A stretch of 64,000 bases of DNA from assembly GCF_000737195.2 (NCBI RefSeq), contig NZ_JALM01000027.1, positions 19,638 through 83,637 of the forward strand, in the 5' to 3' direction. The notes under the pieces were generated by a model. That model did not search any database and was not told where the DNA came from. It saw nothing but the letters and a program-made list of their open reading frames with translations. Within the stretch, counting starts at the first letter, position 1. Each line of letters begins with the position of its first letter. Source of the DNA: Sciscionella sediminilitoris (GTDB taxonomy: Bacteria; Actinomycetota; Actinomycetes; Mycobacteriales; Pseudonocardiaceae). This document shows, one piece after another, positions 17,232 to 26,531 of the stretch. Position numbers and translations under genes: made by a program.

Positions 17232-18620
17232 ATGAAGAATGGCGGCATGCTCGAAGCGACGAAGGCCGCACTCGACAAGCGGCTTGCCGATGAACAGCGC
17301 GCCGGACGCACCCCTTCACTCGTCGGGGCGCTGGTGCGGGACGGCGAGCTGGTGTGGTGGGGCGGGCGCGGCACCCTCGACGGCAGTGCGAACGGACCCC
17401 GTCCGGACGAGGACACCCAGTACCGGATCGGCTCGATCACCAAGACCTTCATCGCGGTACTCGTCCTCCGGCTGCGCGATGAGGGCAAGCTCGCGCTCGA
17501 CGATCAGCTCGACAAGCACCTGCCGGGAACCCCGTTCGGCGACCGCACGATCGGTGCCCTGCTCGCGCACGCCGCCGGGCTCTCCTCGGAGGCACCGGGG
17601 CCGTGGTGGGAGCGCGCCGAGGGCAGGCCGTGGCCGGAGTTCGCCACCGAACTCGACGCGGAATCCGTGCGCATCGATCCCTACCGGCGGTTCCACTACT
17701 CGAACCTCGGCTTCGGAGTGCTCGGCGAACTGGTCGCGCAGCTGCGCGGGAAATCCTGGTTCGAGGCAACCCGGGAGGAAATCCTCGACCCGCTCGGCAT
17801 GCCCCGCACCACGACCGGGCCAGAAGGCAAGTACGCGCCCGGCTTCGCGGTGCACCCCTGGGCGGATGTGCTGCTGCACGAACCGAGCGAGGACGCGAAG
17901 GCCATGGCGCCCGCCGGTCAGCTGTGGAGCACGGTGACCGATCTGGCGCGCTGGACCCGGTTCTTCGCCGGGGACACCGCCGAGGTGCTGAGCAGGGACA
18001 CACTCGCGGAGATGTCCGAACCGCGGATGGTCGGCGACGGCAACGCCTGGCTCGGCGGCTACGGCCTCGGCCTGCAGCTGTTCCGCAGGCAGGGCAGGCG
18101 GTTCACCGGGCACACCGGTTCGATGCCCGGTTTCCTCGCGACCTCGCTCGCCGCGAGCGGGGACGACGTCGGCGCGCTGGTGATGGCCAACGTGACCCGG
18201 GGGCCCGAGATCGACGCCGTGGTCACCGATCTCGTGGACATCCTGGAGACCCGCGAACCTCGGCTCGGCGCCGAATGGCACGCCTCGGCCGCCGTGGACA
18301 CCAGCCAGCTCGAACTGACCGGGCCCTGGTACTGGGGACCGATGCCGTATGCACTGCGGCTGCTACCCGATGGCTGGCTCGATCTGTCCCCGATGAGCGG
18401 CGGTGGCCGCGCCTCCCGGTTCCAGCCGTACGGGGACGGGACCTGGATCGGCCTCGACGGCTACTTCACCAGGGAGATCCTGCGGGTCAACCGGGACGCC
18501 GCGGGGAACCCGAACCATCTCTGGCTCGGCACGTTCATCTTCACCCGCACGCCGTACGCCACAGATGCGCCGGTACCAGGTGGGGTGGACGAGAAAGGCT
18601 GGCATCTGCCGTCGCCCTAG
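17232..18620 (+). CDS. Serine hydrolase of the class C beta-lactamase / D,D-peptidase family
   Basis: A 462-residue protein with the three penicillin-recognising motifs: SxxK as SITK (Ser68, Lys71 from the first ATG), YxN as YSNLGFG, and HTG as HTGSMPGF in place of KTG. A C-terminal lipocalin-like beta domain follows residue ~350. There is no signal peptide, so it is probably cytoplasmic and more likely an esterase or peptidase than a resistance enzyme. Start is uncertain between ATG 17232 and ATG 17247; neither has a strong ribosome site. Confidence 0.88.
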   Translation: MKNGGMLEATKAALDKRLADEQRAGRTPSLVGALVRDGELVWWGGRGTLDGSANGPRPDEDTQYRIGSITKTFIAVLVLRLRDEGKLALDDQLDKHLPGTPFGDRTIGALLAHAAGLSSEAPGPWWERAEGRPWPEFATELDAESVRIDPYRRFHYSNLGFGVLGELVAQLRGKSWFEATREEILDPLGMPRTTTGPEGKYAPGFAVHPWADVLLHEPSEDAKAMAPAGQLWSTVTDLARWTRFFAGDTAEVLSRDTLAEMSEPRMVGDGNAWLGGYGLGLQLFRRQGRRFTGHTGSMPGFLATSLAASGDDVGALVMANVTRGPEIDAVVTDLVDILETREPRLGAEWHASAAVDTSQLELTGPWYWGPMPYALRLLPDGWLDLSPMSGGGRASRFQPYGDGTWIGLDGYFTREILRVNRDAAGNPNHLWLGTFIFTRTPYATDAPVPGGVDEKGWHLPSP

Positions 18621-18708
18621 GTGAGTATCCCGGGCTTGGGCTGCGCGGCGGGTCCTGTGGCGGTGTGAGTGGACTGCCGGGTGAGAACGGCGACGCCGTA
18701 GCGGCCCA

Positions 18709-19239
18709 TCACGCCGCCTGGTCGCCCAGTTCGGCGTGGGCGGCCGCGCGCAGGGCGCCGGCATCGAGGCCGCACTGCTGTTCCACCGTCTCCGGATCCG
18801 CGCGGATGATGCCGAGCAGCAGATGCAGGTCCTCGATGCTGTTGTCCTTACGGTGCACCGCCTCGCGCAGTGCACACTCCAGGGATTTCTTGGCCGCCCT
18901 GGTGAACGGAATGTGCCCGCGTGGCCACCGTTTGGGCCGGGCGTCCAGCGCGCCCCGGCCGAACTCCCGCTCGACCTTGCTGCGCACCTGCTCGACGTCG
19001 ATCCCGAGCATGGCCAGCGCCTCGGCGTCGAGCCCGTCGCCGTGCCGCGCGATGCGGTCCCGCAGCACCGCGTACGGGGCGCCGGCTTCCCGGAGTACCC
19101 GGGCGGAGAGCGCGTAATAGTCCGCGGCGATCCCGAGCAGCAGGTGTGCGCTGTCGATCTCGGCACTGTGCAGCTGTCGCGCCTGTTCCTGGGCACGGAC
19201 CACGACGCTGCGCGCGGAATCGGTGAATCGTTCGAACAT
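18709..19239 (-). CDS. Clp N-terminal-domain protein without ATPase
   Basis: A 176-residue protein made of the double Clp_N repeat. The first unit (MFERFTDSARSVVVRAQEQA, HLLLGI) and the second (FTRAAKKSLECALREAVHRK, DLHLLLGI) match the adaptor- and substrate-binding domain of ClpC/ClpB. No AAA+ module follows. Stand-alone Clp-N proteins may act as adaptors or decoys for ClpC, or sense protein damage; this is inference. It is 13 bases downstream of a small HTH gene and must share its promoter. Confidence 0.88.
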   Translation of the reverse strand: MFERFTDSARSVVVRAQEQARQLHSAEIDSAHLLLGIAADYYALSARVLREAGAPYAVLRDRIARHGDGLDAEALAMLGIDVEQVRSKVEREFGRGALDARPKRWPRGHIPFTRAAKKSLECALREAVHRKDNSIEDLHLLLGIIRADPETVEQQCGLDAGALRAAAHAELGDQAA

Positions 19240-19252
19240 GGCCTACCTCTCG

Positions 19253-19465
19253 TTATCCGATACTGCGGTGTTTCTTGTGCACGGCCTGCCGGGAGACCCC
19301 GAGCCCGGTCGCGATGTCCTGCCAGGACCAGCCGGCCGCCCGCGCATTGCGCACCTGCAGAGTCTCGAGCCGTTCGGCGAGGTCACGCAGGGCGCGGACG
19401 GCGCGGAGGCCGACCGAGGGGTCCGGGCTCGCCGCCCGGTCTGCGATCGCGGTGTGTACTGCCAT
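19253..19465 (-). CDS. Small HTH DNA-binding protein
   Basis: A 70-residue protein. The C-terminal half, GWSWQDIATGLGVSRQAVHKKH, is a clear helix-turn-helix of the sigma-70 region 4 / Fis-like kind. The N-terminal half is a single helix that could dimerise. It is paired with a Clp-N protein, an arrangement common in actinobacteria. There is no ribosome binding sequence before the ATG at 19465, but a promoter-like -35/-10 pair places the start point on or next to the A of the ATG, so the transcript is probably leaderless. Two matching palindromes overlap that promoter, suggesting autoregulation. Confidence 0.85.
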   Translation of the reverse strand: MAVHTAIADRAASPDPSVGLRAVRALRDLAERLETLQVRNARAAGWSWQDIATGLGVSRQAVHKKHRSIG

Positions 19466-19471
19466 GTCGTC

Positions 19472-20671
<1,200 letters not shown>

Positions 20672-20695
20672 AGCCCCGATGAAACTGCGGTAGTC

Positions 20696-20731
20696 ATCGG
20701 CGCGCCTGCCACGTCAAGGCGGCGCGCCGAT
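20696..20731 (+). terminator. Terminator after serC
   Basis: A perfect 11-bp inverted repeat, ATCGGCGCGCC (20696-20706) and GGCGCGCCGAT (20721-20731), with a 14-base loop, is followed by a few T residues (TTACC). It sits 24 bases after the serC stop and fits an intrinsic terminator of the U-poor actinobacterial type. Confidence 0.7.
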
Positions 20732-20801
20732 TTACCGTTGTCGCAGAGCGCTTCTGCGTGTGGATGTGCTCTGGGACCGGTCATGTGTTGGGAGGTAGCG
20801 G

Positions 20802-21737
20802 ATGCGATCGTTGCGGATCGTCGGGCTCGACGAGAGCGGAACGTTCGTCGTGTGCGAGGACTCCCATGGCGAGCGATTCAAAATCCCCGCCGATGCCCAG
20901 CTGCGAGCCGCGGCCCGGGGTGACGTGACCCGGCTCGGTCAGATCGAGATCGAGTTGGAGCACAATATGCGACCGCGCGAAATCCAGGCCCGGATCCGGG
21001 CCGGTGAATCCGTCGAGCACGTGGCGCACGTCGCCTGCCTGCCGATGCAGCGGGTGGAGCGGTTCGCCTACCCGGTGCTGCTCGAGCGGTCCAGGACCAC
21101 CGAACTCGCCCAGCAGGCGCACCCGGTCCGCGAGGACGGCCCGGATGTGCAGACGCTTTCCGAGGTCGCCGCCTACGCCTTCGGACACTGGGGCCAGGAC
21201 TTCGACTCCGCGAGCTGGGATTCCTGGCGCGGGGACGACGGGCGCTGGGTGGTGCAGCTTTCCTGGAAGGCGGGCCGTTCGGAGAACCGCGCGCACTGGG
21301 CCTTCTCGCCCGGCGCGCACGGGGGCACGGTCGTTCCGCTGGACGAGCGCGCCGAACACGTGCTCGATCCACAGTCCCGCCGTGGTCTGCGCACGGTCGG
21401 CTCCTCCCGGCCCGCACGGGACACCGAGCCGGAATTCCTGGTCACGAACCTCTCGGACGACACCGAGGACTTCGAGGAGGCCGACACCCTGGTGCGCGGC
21501 GAACTCGAACCGATCCCGGCCGGAGATCCGATCCTCTCCCCGCCGGTCGAGCTGGTCACCCCGGAACCCGAGCCGGAGCCGGAATCCGAGCCCGAACCAC
21601 CGGCACCGGAGCCCGAGCCGGAACCGGAGCCCGTGAAACAGCAGGCCGCGGCGCCGAAGCCGAAGAGCAAAGGCAAGGGCAAGCCCGCGGTTCCCGCCTG
21701 GGAGGACGTGCTACTCGGCGTCCGCTCCAACCGCTAA
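20802..21737 (+). CDS. sepH: Septation protein SepH (DUF3071)
   Basis: A 311-residue protein that in Streptomyces and mycobacteria binds FtsZ and promotes its assembly at division. An N-terminal domain (1-170) opens RSLRIVGLDESGTFVVCEDS and holds the helix-turn-helix used for FtsZ binding (MRPREIQARIRAGESVEHVA, then LPMQRVERFAYP). A conserved WSWR-like segment (SWDSWRGDDGRWVVQLSW) follows. The C-terminal third is disordered, with Pro-Glu repeats and a basic KPKSKGKGK stretch. The ATG at 20802 follows GGAGGTAGCGG. It is monocistronic, ending in a terminator shared with the convergent tsaE. Confidence 0.92.
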   Translation: MRSLRIVGLDESGTFVVCEDSHGERFKIPADAQLRAAARGDVTRLGQIEIELEHNMRPREIQARIRAGESVEHVAHVACLPMQRVERFAYPVLLERSRTTELAQQAHPVREDGPDVQTLSEVAAYAFGHWGQDFDSASWDSWRGDDGRWVVQLSWKAGRSENRAHWAFSPGAHGGTVVPLDERAEHVLDPQSRRGLRTVGSSRPARDTEPEFLVTNLSDDTEDFEEADTLVRGELEPIPAGDPILSPPVELVTPEPEPEPESEPEPPAPEPEPEPEPVKQQAAAPKPKSKGKGKPAVPAWEDVLLGVRSNR

Positions 21738-21797
21738 GAGTGCGTCTGAGAACCCTCGTCCGTCGCGAGCAGGACATGGGGTTCTCAGACGTGCTCT
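21737..21797. terminator. Bidirectional terminator between sepH and tsaE
   Basis: A near-perfect 19-bp inverted repeat. The left arm runs from AGAG at 21737 to ACCC near 21755, the right arm from GGGT near 21779 to CTCT at 21797, with two mismatches near the outer end. It begins on the last base of the sepH stop codon and its right arm contains the tsaE stop codon (21785-21787). It can terminate both convergent transcripts. Confidence 0.75.
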
Positions 21798-22231
21798 AAG
21801 AACCGGTCCGCGAGCGCACCGTCCAGGCTCGCCGTGCGGCTGTCGTCATCCCGCCTGGTCAGCGTGATCAGCAGGTGATCATCGGCGAGCCGTTCGGCAA
21901 GCCCTTCGCCCCATTCCACGACCACGGCGGCCGAGTCCAGATCGGTGTCCAGGTCGAGGTCGTCCAGCTGCTCGAGGTCACCGCCGAGCCGGTAGGCGTC
22001 CACGTGCACCAGCGGGACCCCGTTCTCCCCTGCCGGGTGCACCCTGGCGAGCACGAAGGTCGGCGAGCTCACCCGGCCGCGCACCCCCATTCCCTCGGCG
22101 ATCCCGCGCGCGAGCACGGTCTTGCCCGCGCCGAGCGGGCCGGAGAGCAGCACCAGGTCACCGGCGCGCAGCCGGGCACCGAGCCCGCGCCCGAAGGCCA
22201 GCGTCGCGTCCACATCCGGCAGGGTGATCAC
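21785..22231 (-). CDS. tsaE: tRNA threonylcarbamoyladenosine biosynthesis ATPase TsaE
   Basis: A 148-residue P-loop protein needed for t6A modification of ANN-decoding tRNAs, working with TsaB and TsaD. The Walker A is GPLGAGKT, followed by the family stretch SSPTFVLA, HVDAYRL and a late VVEWGEG. The GTG at 22231 was chosen because it overlaps the upstream stop (GTGA) and has GGAGA close upstream. Last gene of the nnrD-alr-hydrolase-tsaE chain. In many actinobacteria tsaB, rimI and tsaD follow, but here a convergent sepH comes next. Confidence 0.93.
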   Translation of the reverse strand: MITLPDVDATLAFGRGLGARLRAGDLVLLSGPLGAGKTVLARGIAEGMGVRGRVSSPTFVLARVHPAGENGVPLVHVDAYRLGGDLEQLDDLDLDTDLDSAAVVVEWGEGLAERLADDHLLITLTRRDDDSRTASLDGALADRFLEHV

Positions 22232-23283
22232 GCCGTCTCCTTTCCCGCACAGCGTTGCAACAGCCCGATCAGGCAGGCGTTGACCAGGTCGGGCTGTTCG
22301 AGCGGCACCATGTGCCCGGCCCCTGGCGCCCGCACCAGTTCCGCATCGGGCAGCTCGGCCGCGATGCGCTCGGCGTGCTCGAAGGGCAGCAACCGGTCCG
22401 CGTCCCCGGAGAGCACGAGCACCGAACTGTGCTTGAGCCCGGCGAGCGCCGCATAGCGATTGTGCTGGCCGAGCGTGTTCAGGAACTCGGTGAGCTCGGC
22501 GACCCCGGTCACGGCGAGCATATCGGTCATGAACCGCACGAGCGCCGGGCTGACCTCGCCCGGTCCGAAGGAAAGCCTGCGGGTGAGCCGCCTGGTGACG
22601 CCATCGCCCGCGGTGCGCACCAGCTCCACGAACCCCGGCTGCCAATCGGCGAGCCGCCCGACGCCCTTGGGTACCGGATTGCGCGGGGACAGCGCCGAGC
22701 GCGGCAAGCCGTGCGCGCCCACATCCCCGGCCGAGGTGGCCAGTAGCGCGACCCCGCGGACCCGTTCGGCGAACAGTTCGGGGTGGATCCGGGCAAGTTC
22801 CATGATCGTCATACCGCCCATGGAGTGCCCGACGAGCACGAGCGGCCCGTCCGGGGCGACCGCGCGGATCACCGCGTCCAGATCGCGCGCGAGCTGGGAA
22901 ATCCGTGCCGAGCCCGGGATCGCGCGCGCGGAACGCCCGTGGCTGCGGTGGTCGTAGAGCACCTGGCGCACCCGCGGTCCGGTGAGTTTGGCCAGCTGCT
23001 TGCGCTGGAAATGCCAGCTCCTGCGGGACAGCGCGAAGCCGTGCACCAGCACCACGGTCAGCTCCGGACGGCCGCCGCGCTCCGGATCGACCTCCTCGAC
23101 CGCGAGCGCCACCCCGTCGTCCGCGGCCACCGTGGAACTCCGGCTCGGCACCAGCTCACCGAGCGGTTCCCCGGCATAGGGATCCTCGCCGCCGCGGCGC
23201 GCCCGCACCAGCCCGGCGACCGCGGCCGAACTCGCCGCGACCCCGAGCAACCCGCCGACCAGACCGGCGATCCGTCCGTTCAT
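22228..23283 (-). CDS. Alpha/beta hydrolase with N-terminal membrane segment
   Basis: A 351-residue alpha/beta-fold hydrolase. The first 25 residues are hydrophobic (GLVGGLLGVAASSAAVAGLV) and probably anchor it in the membrane. The catalytic triad is visible as nucleophile Ser in GHSMGG, Asp in SGDADRLLPF and His in GAGHMVPLEQP, with the oxyanion HGFALS. Its place between alr and tsaE is conserved in actinobacteria. Substrate unknown; lipase/esterase or peptidase activity is possible. The ATG at 23283 overlaps the alr stop and the stop overlaps the tsaE start. Confidence 0.87.
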   Translation of the reverse strand: MNGRIAGLVGGLLGVAASSAAVAGLVRARRGGEDPYAGEPLGELVPSRSSTVAADDGVALAVEEVDPERGGRPELTVVLVHGFALSRRSWHFQRKQLAKLTGPRVRQVLYDHRSHGRSARAIPGSARISQLARDLDAVIRAVAPDGPLVLVGHSMGGMTIMELARIHPELFAERVRGVALLATSAGDVGAHGLPRSALSPRNPVPKGVGRLADWQPGFVELVRTAGDGVTRRLTRRLSFGPGEVSPALVRFMTDMLAVTGVAELTEFLNTLGQHNRYAALAGLKHSSVLVLSGDADRLLPFEHAERIAAELPDAELVRAPGAGHMVPLEQPDLVNACLIGLLQRCAGKETA

Positions 23284-24365
23284 GCGCCCGTTCCGCGGTA
23301 CCCGCGCCGCACCCGGGTCCGGTACATCCCGGTCACGATCTCGTAGTCGATCGTGCCGATGGTGTCCGCCCATTCGGTGGCCGTCGGCCCTCCATCGGCC
23401 CCGGTGCCGAACAGGATCACCTCGTCCCCGGGCGCCACCTCGTCGTCCCCGAAGTCGGCCACGATCTGGTCCATGCACACCCGGCCGCGCACCGGGCGGC
23501 GCTTCCCGTTGCACCACACCGAGAACCGCCCGGAAAGGCTGCGCGGCACCCCGTCCGCGTAGCCGACCGGGATCAGCCCGAGCGTGGTGTCCCGGTCCGC
23601 GGTCCAGGTGTGTCCATAGGAGACGGACTCTCCCTCGGGTGCGCGTTTCACCAGCACCACGCTCGACCGGAAGGTCATCGCCGGGATCAGGTCCTCGGGC
23701 TGCGGGCACGGGTTCAGCCCGTAGGTCGCGATCCCCGGGCGCACGATGTCGTAGTGCAGCTCGGGCAGGGTCAGCGTGGCCGCCGAGTTCGCCAGGTGCC
23801 GCAGCGGATCGAGCCCGGCATCGCGGGCGATCGCGTACGCCTCGTCGAACCGCTTCGCCTGCGCCGCGATCGAGGCGTGCCCCGGCTCGTCCGCGCAGGC
23901 CAGATGCGACCACATCGCCACGACCGGATGTCCGGACTTCGCGGCGGCGCGGGTCAGCTCCGGCCAGTCGGCCGGTGGGCAGCCGTTGCGGTTGAGCCCG
24001 GTGTCGATCTTGAGGTGCACCGGAAGACCGGCGGGAAGGGCGGCGAGCTGTTCCGCGCTGGCCACCGAGACCTCGATACCCCGCTCGGCAGCCTGGGTGA
24101 AATCGGTGCCGGGAACATCCAGCCAGCACAGCAGCGGCGCGGTGATTCCCTTGTCGCGCAGGGCAACCGCCTCATCGAGGGAGGCGACCCCGATCCGGCT
24201 GGCCCCCGCGTCGAGCGCGGCGCGCGCCACCGGCTCCGCGCCGTGCCCGTAACCATCGGCCTTGACCACGGTCAGCACCTCGGCCCCCGCTGCCCGCTCG
24301 GCGAGCAGCGCGACGTTGTGCCGGATCGCGTCGAGGTCGACGAGGACCTGCGCGCGTTCACTCAT
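23280..24365 (-). CDS. alr: Alanine racemase
   Basis: A 361-residue PLP enzyme giving D-alanine for peptidoglycan. The PLP-binding motif VVKADGYGHG (Lys35), the second-base Tyr segment ESVSYGHTW, LIPVGYADGVPRSL and GRVCMDQI are all in place. The ATG at 24365 overlaps the end of nnrD by 8 bases. Like glmS and glmM in this window, it belongs to cell-wall precursor supply. The order nnrD-alr-hydrolase-tsaE with overlaps indicates one transcript. Confidence 0.95.
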   Translation of the reverse strand: MSERAQVLVDLDAIRHNVALLAERAAGAEVLTVVKADGYGHGAEPVARAALDAGASRIGVASLDEAVALRDKGITAPLLCWLDVPGTDFTQAAERGIEVSVASAEQLAALPAGLPVHLKIDTGLNRNGCPPADWPELTRAAAKSGHPVVAMWSHLACADEPGHASIAAQAKRFDEAYAIARDAGLDPLRHLANSAATLTLPELHYDIVRPGIATYGLNPCPQPEDLIPAMTFRSSVVLVKRAPEGESVSYGHTWTADRDTTLGLIPVGYADGVPRSLSGRFSVWCNGKRRPVRGRVCMDQIVADFGDDEVAPGDEVILFGTGADGGPTATEWADTIGTIDYEIVTGMYRTRVRRGYRGTGA

Positions 24366-25794
24366 GACGTTCCCTTCCCAGTATCGTGCGGATCGCGGCC
24401 GGGATCGCCGCGGCGAGCACCGAGGCCGAGATCGGTGCACCGTCCGCGGCCAGCTCGGCGGCGAGCGAATGCAGGTAGGCGCCCGCGGCGGCCGCGTACC
24501 CCGGCGCGATCCCGGAGGCCAGCAGCGCGCCGATGATCCCGGAGAGCACATCGCCCGAACCGGCCGTCGCCGGCCAGGCTCCGCGGGCCGGGTTCACCAG
24601 CACCGCACCTTCCGGATCCGCGATCACCGTGGTGTTCCCCTTGAGCAGCACGGTAGCCGAGTACCGCGCGGCCGCCGCACGGGCCGCCGCGACCAGGTCC
24701 GGTCCCGGATCCCCGGCCAGCCTGGCGAACTCCCCGGCGTGCGGGGTGAGCACCAGCGGGGTGCCCGGATCACGCGCGTCCAGCACCGTGGGATCCGCCG
24801 CGATCATGGTCAGCGCGTCCGCATCGGCGAGCACCGGAACCCCGGCGGCGAGCACCTCGGTCAGCACCGACCGGGCGCTGTCCCCGGTGCCCAGCCCCGG
24901 ACCGACCACCCAGGACTGCACCCGCCCCGCATCGCCGACCGTTCCCGAACCGACCACCTCCGGCCAGCGCGCCCGCACCGCGTCCGCGCTCGAACCCGCG
25001 TACCGCACCATTCCCTGGCTGGTGCGCACCGCACCCGATGCGGAAAGCACCGCGGCCCCCGGATAGGCGGCCGAACCGGCGGCGATCCCGGTGACCCCCT
25101 GGGTGTACTTGTCGTCCGCCGCGGAAGGCAACGGCAGCAGCGCGGCCACATCCGCGGCCTCGAGCAGCCGGAAATCCGGATCGGCGCACGGAATCCCGAT
25201 GTCCACCACCTCGGTCCGTCCACTGTGGACCGCTCCGGCGCCGAGCACGTGCGCGGGTTTGAGCGCCTGGAAGGTCACCGTCGCCGTGGCACGCACCGCG
25301 GGCCCGTCCACCGCGCCCGTCTCCGGATCGACCCCGCTCGGCAGGTCCACCGCCACGATCGGCGCGCGCACCTCGGCGAGCAGTTCCGCGGCAGCGGGCC
25401 GCAGCGGGCCACGCGCGGAGAGCCCCACGATCCCGTCCACGACCAGGTCCGCGGCACGCAGCGCGGCGGCCGCCGCATCCACGGACACCGTGCGCCCACC
25501 CGTTCGGCGCAGCGCGGCAAGGCCTTCGCGGTGCGCTCGCTCCGGGGAGAGCAGCACCGCGGTCACCCCGACCCCGCGATTGCGCAGGAAATGCCCCGCC
25601 CACAGCGCGTCGCCGCCGTTGTTCCCGGACCCGACGAGCAGCACCACGTGGCGCCCGTACGCCTCGCCGAGCAGCGCGAGCACCCGCTGCGCGACCGCGA
25701 ACGAGGCGCGGCGCATCAGCACCCCTTCCGGCGTCTGCTCGATCGCGCGCGCCTCGATTTCCCCGAACCGCCGCACCGTGTACCCGTCCCGCAC
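24358..25794 (-). CDS. nnrD: Bifunctional NAD(P)H-hydrate epimerase / ADP-dependent dehydratase
   Basis: A fusion of the two NAD(P)HX repair activities, about 478 residues from the GTG chosen here. The N-terminal YjeF_N epimerase domain (about 1-200) has LLVGSGNNGGDALWAG and DGIVGLSARG. The C-terminal ribokinase-like dehydratase (about 220-475) has GPGLGTGDSA, LADADAL, LTPHAGEFARLAG, LLKGNTTVI and ATAGSGDVLSG. It repairs hydrated NAD(P)H. The GTG at 25794 is preferred because RDGYTVRRFGEIEARA is the usual beginning; an upstream start at 25842 adds 16 non-conserved residues. No clear ribosome site precedes either. Confidence 0.92.
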   Translation of the reverse strand: MRDGYTVRRFGEIEARAIEQTPEGVLMRRASFAVAQRVLALLGEAYGRHVVLLVGSGNNGGDALWAGHFLRNRGVGVTAVLLSPERAHREGLAALRRTGGRTVSVDAAAAALRAADLVVDGIVGLSARGPLRPAAAELLAEVRAPIVAVDLPSGVDPETGAVDGPAVRATATVTFQALKPAHVLGAGAVHSGRTEVVDIGIPCADPDFRLLEAADVAALLPLPSAADDKYTQGVTGIAAGSAAYPGAAVLSASGAVRTSQGMVRYAGSSADAVRARWPEVVGSGTVGDAGRVQSWVVGPGLGTGDSARSVLTEVLAAGVPVLADADALTMIAADPTVLDARDPGTPLVLTPHAGEFARLAGDPGPDLVAAARAAAARYSATVLLKGNTTVIADPEGAVLVNPARGAWPATAGSGDVLSGIIGALLASGIAPGYAAAAGAYLHSLAAELAADGAPISASVLAAAIPAAIRTILGRERHE

Positions 25795-25851
25795 GCAACC
25801 GAGTTTGCCACAGCCCCCATGCAAGCGGCATGACCAGGGCAAACAGTCGAG

Positions 25852-26448
25852 CTACGCGCCCTCGGCGAGGGGAAGCGCGGCCAGCGAGGTCGTCGCGATC
25901 GCGGTCAGCTCGGCGCGGCTGACCCCGGCGGCCGCGAGCACTTCCATGCCGCGGGTGACGGCGACGAAGTAGGCCGCGAGGGCGTGCGCGTCGGCCTCGG
26001 CCGCGAGCTCGCCGCTGTCCTGGGCGTCGATGATGCACTGCCGGTAGATGCCTTCGAGCCGGGTGAACCCCTCCAGCGCCGAGGCGGCGACATCGGTGTC
26101 CCGGTGCCCCAGCTCGACGGTGGCCTTCGTGAACAGCGAGTCCTGCCGGTCGTCGTCGCTGAGCACGAGCGCGACCTTGAGCATCTGCGCCTTGATCCGC
26201 TCCAGCGGCGTGGAGCCGGGACCGGCCAGCGCCTCGTCGACGGCCGTGATCGCCTCGGCGGTGCTGGCCAGCAGCGCCTTCATGAACAGCCCGCGCTTGC
26301 CCCCGAAGGCGTTGTACAGGCTCTGCTTCCCCAGCCCGGTCGCCTTCATCAGGTCGTCGATCGTGGTCCCGCCGTAGCCGTTGTGCACGAAGGTCTCCCC
26401 GGCCGAGGCCACGACCTCGGCCTCGACGAACTTCCGCGGTCTCGGCAT
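25852..26448 (-). CDS. TetR-family transcriptional repressor
   Basis: A 198-residue TetR-type regulator. The HTH is seen in GYGGTTIDDLMKATGLGKQSLYNAFGGKRGLF (residues 23-55) and a helical ligand-binding domain follows. It is divergent from an SDR gene across an 83-bp gap dominated by a perfect 19-bp inverted repeat, so it probably represses itself and the SDR. The ligand is likely a substrate or product of that SDR; this is inference. Confidence 0.92.
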   Translation of the reverse strand: MPRPRKFVEAEVVASAGETFVHNGYGGTTIDDLMKATGLGKQSLYNAFGGKRGLFMKALLASTAEAITAVDEALAGPGSTPLERIKAQMLKVALVLSDDDRQDSLFTKATVELGHRDTDVAASALEGFTRLEGIYRQCIIDAQDSGELAAEADAHALAAYFVAVTRGMEVLAAAGVSRAELTAIATTSLAALPLAEGA

Positions 26449-26463
26449 GCACCCATTCTACTT

Positions 26464-26512
26464 TTATTGACTATAACGTCCATAACTGTATTGTGGACGT
26501 TATAGTCAATAA
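26464..26512. promoter_or_regulatory. TetR operator: perfect 19-bp inverted repeat
   Basis: Arms 26464-26482 (TTATTGACTATAACGTCCA) and 26494-26512 are exact reverse complements around an 11-base centre. Each arm is itself a partly symmetric 16-mer (core GAC-N6-GTC), so the site may hold two TetR dimers. It spans promoter-like boxes for both divergent genes. Confidence 0.8.
26467..26494 (+). promoter_or_regulatory. Probable promoter of the SDR gene
   Basis: TTGACT (26467-26472) and TATTGT (26489-26494) are 16 bases apart on the plus strand, and would start transcription about 30 bases before the SDR ATG. The boxes lie inside the large inverted repeat, which fits repression by the divergent TetR protein. 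Confidence 0.45.
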
Positions 26513-26531
26513 CTACGGAAGCGGGGCTCAG

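Noticed and set aside
21540..21640. Repeated Pro-Glu codons near the sepH end as a DNA repeat or CRISPR-like array
   Set aside because: It is a low-complexity coding tail of SepH with no spacers or constant repeat length.
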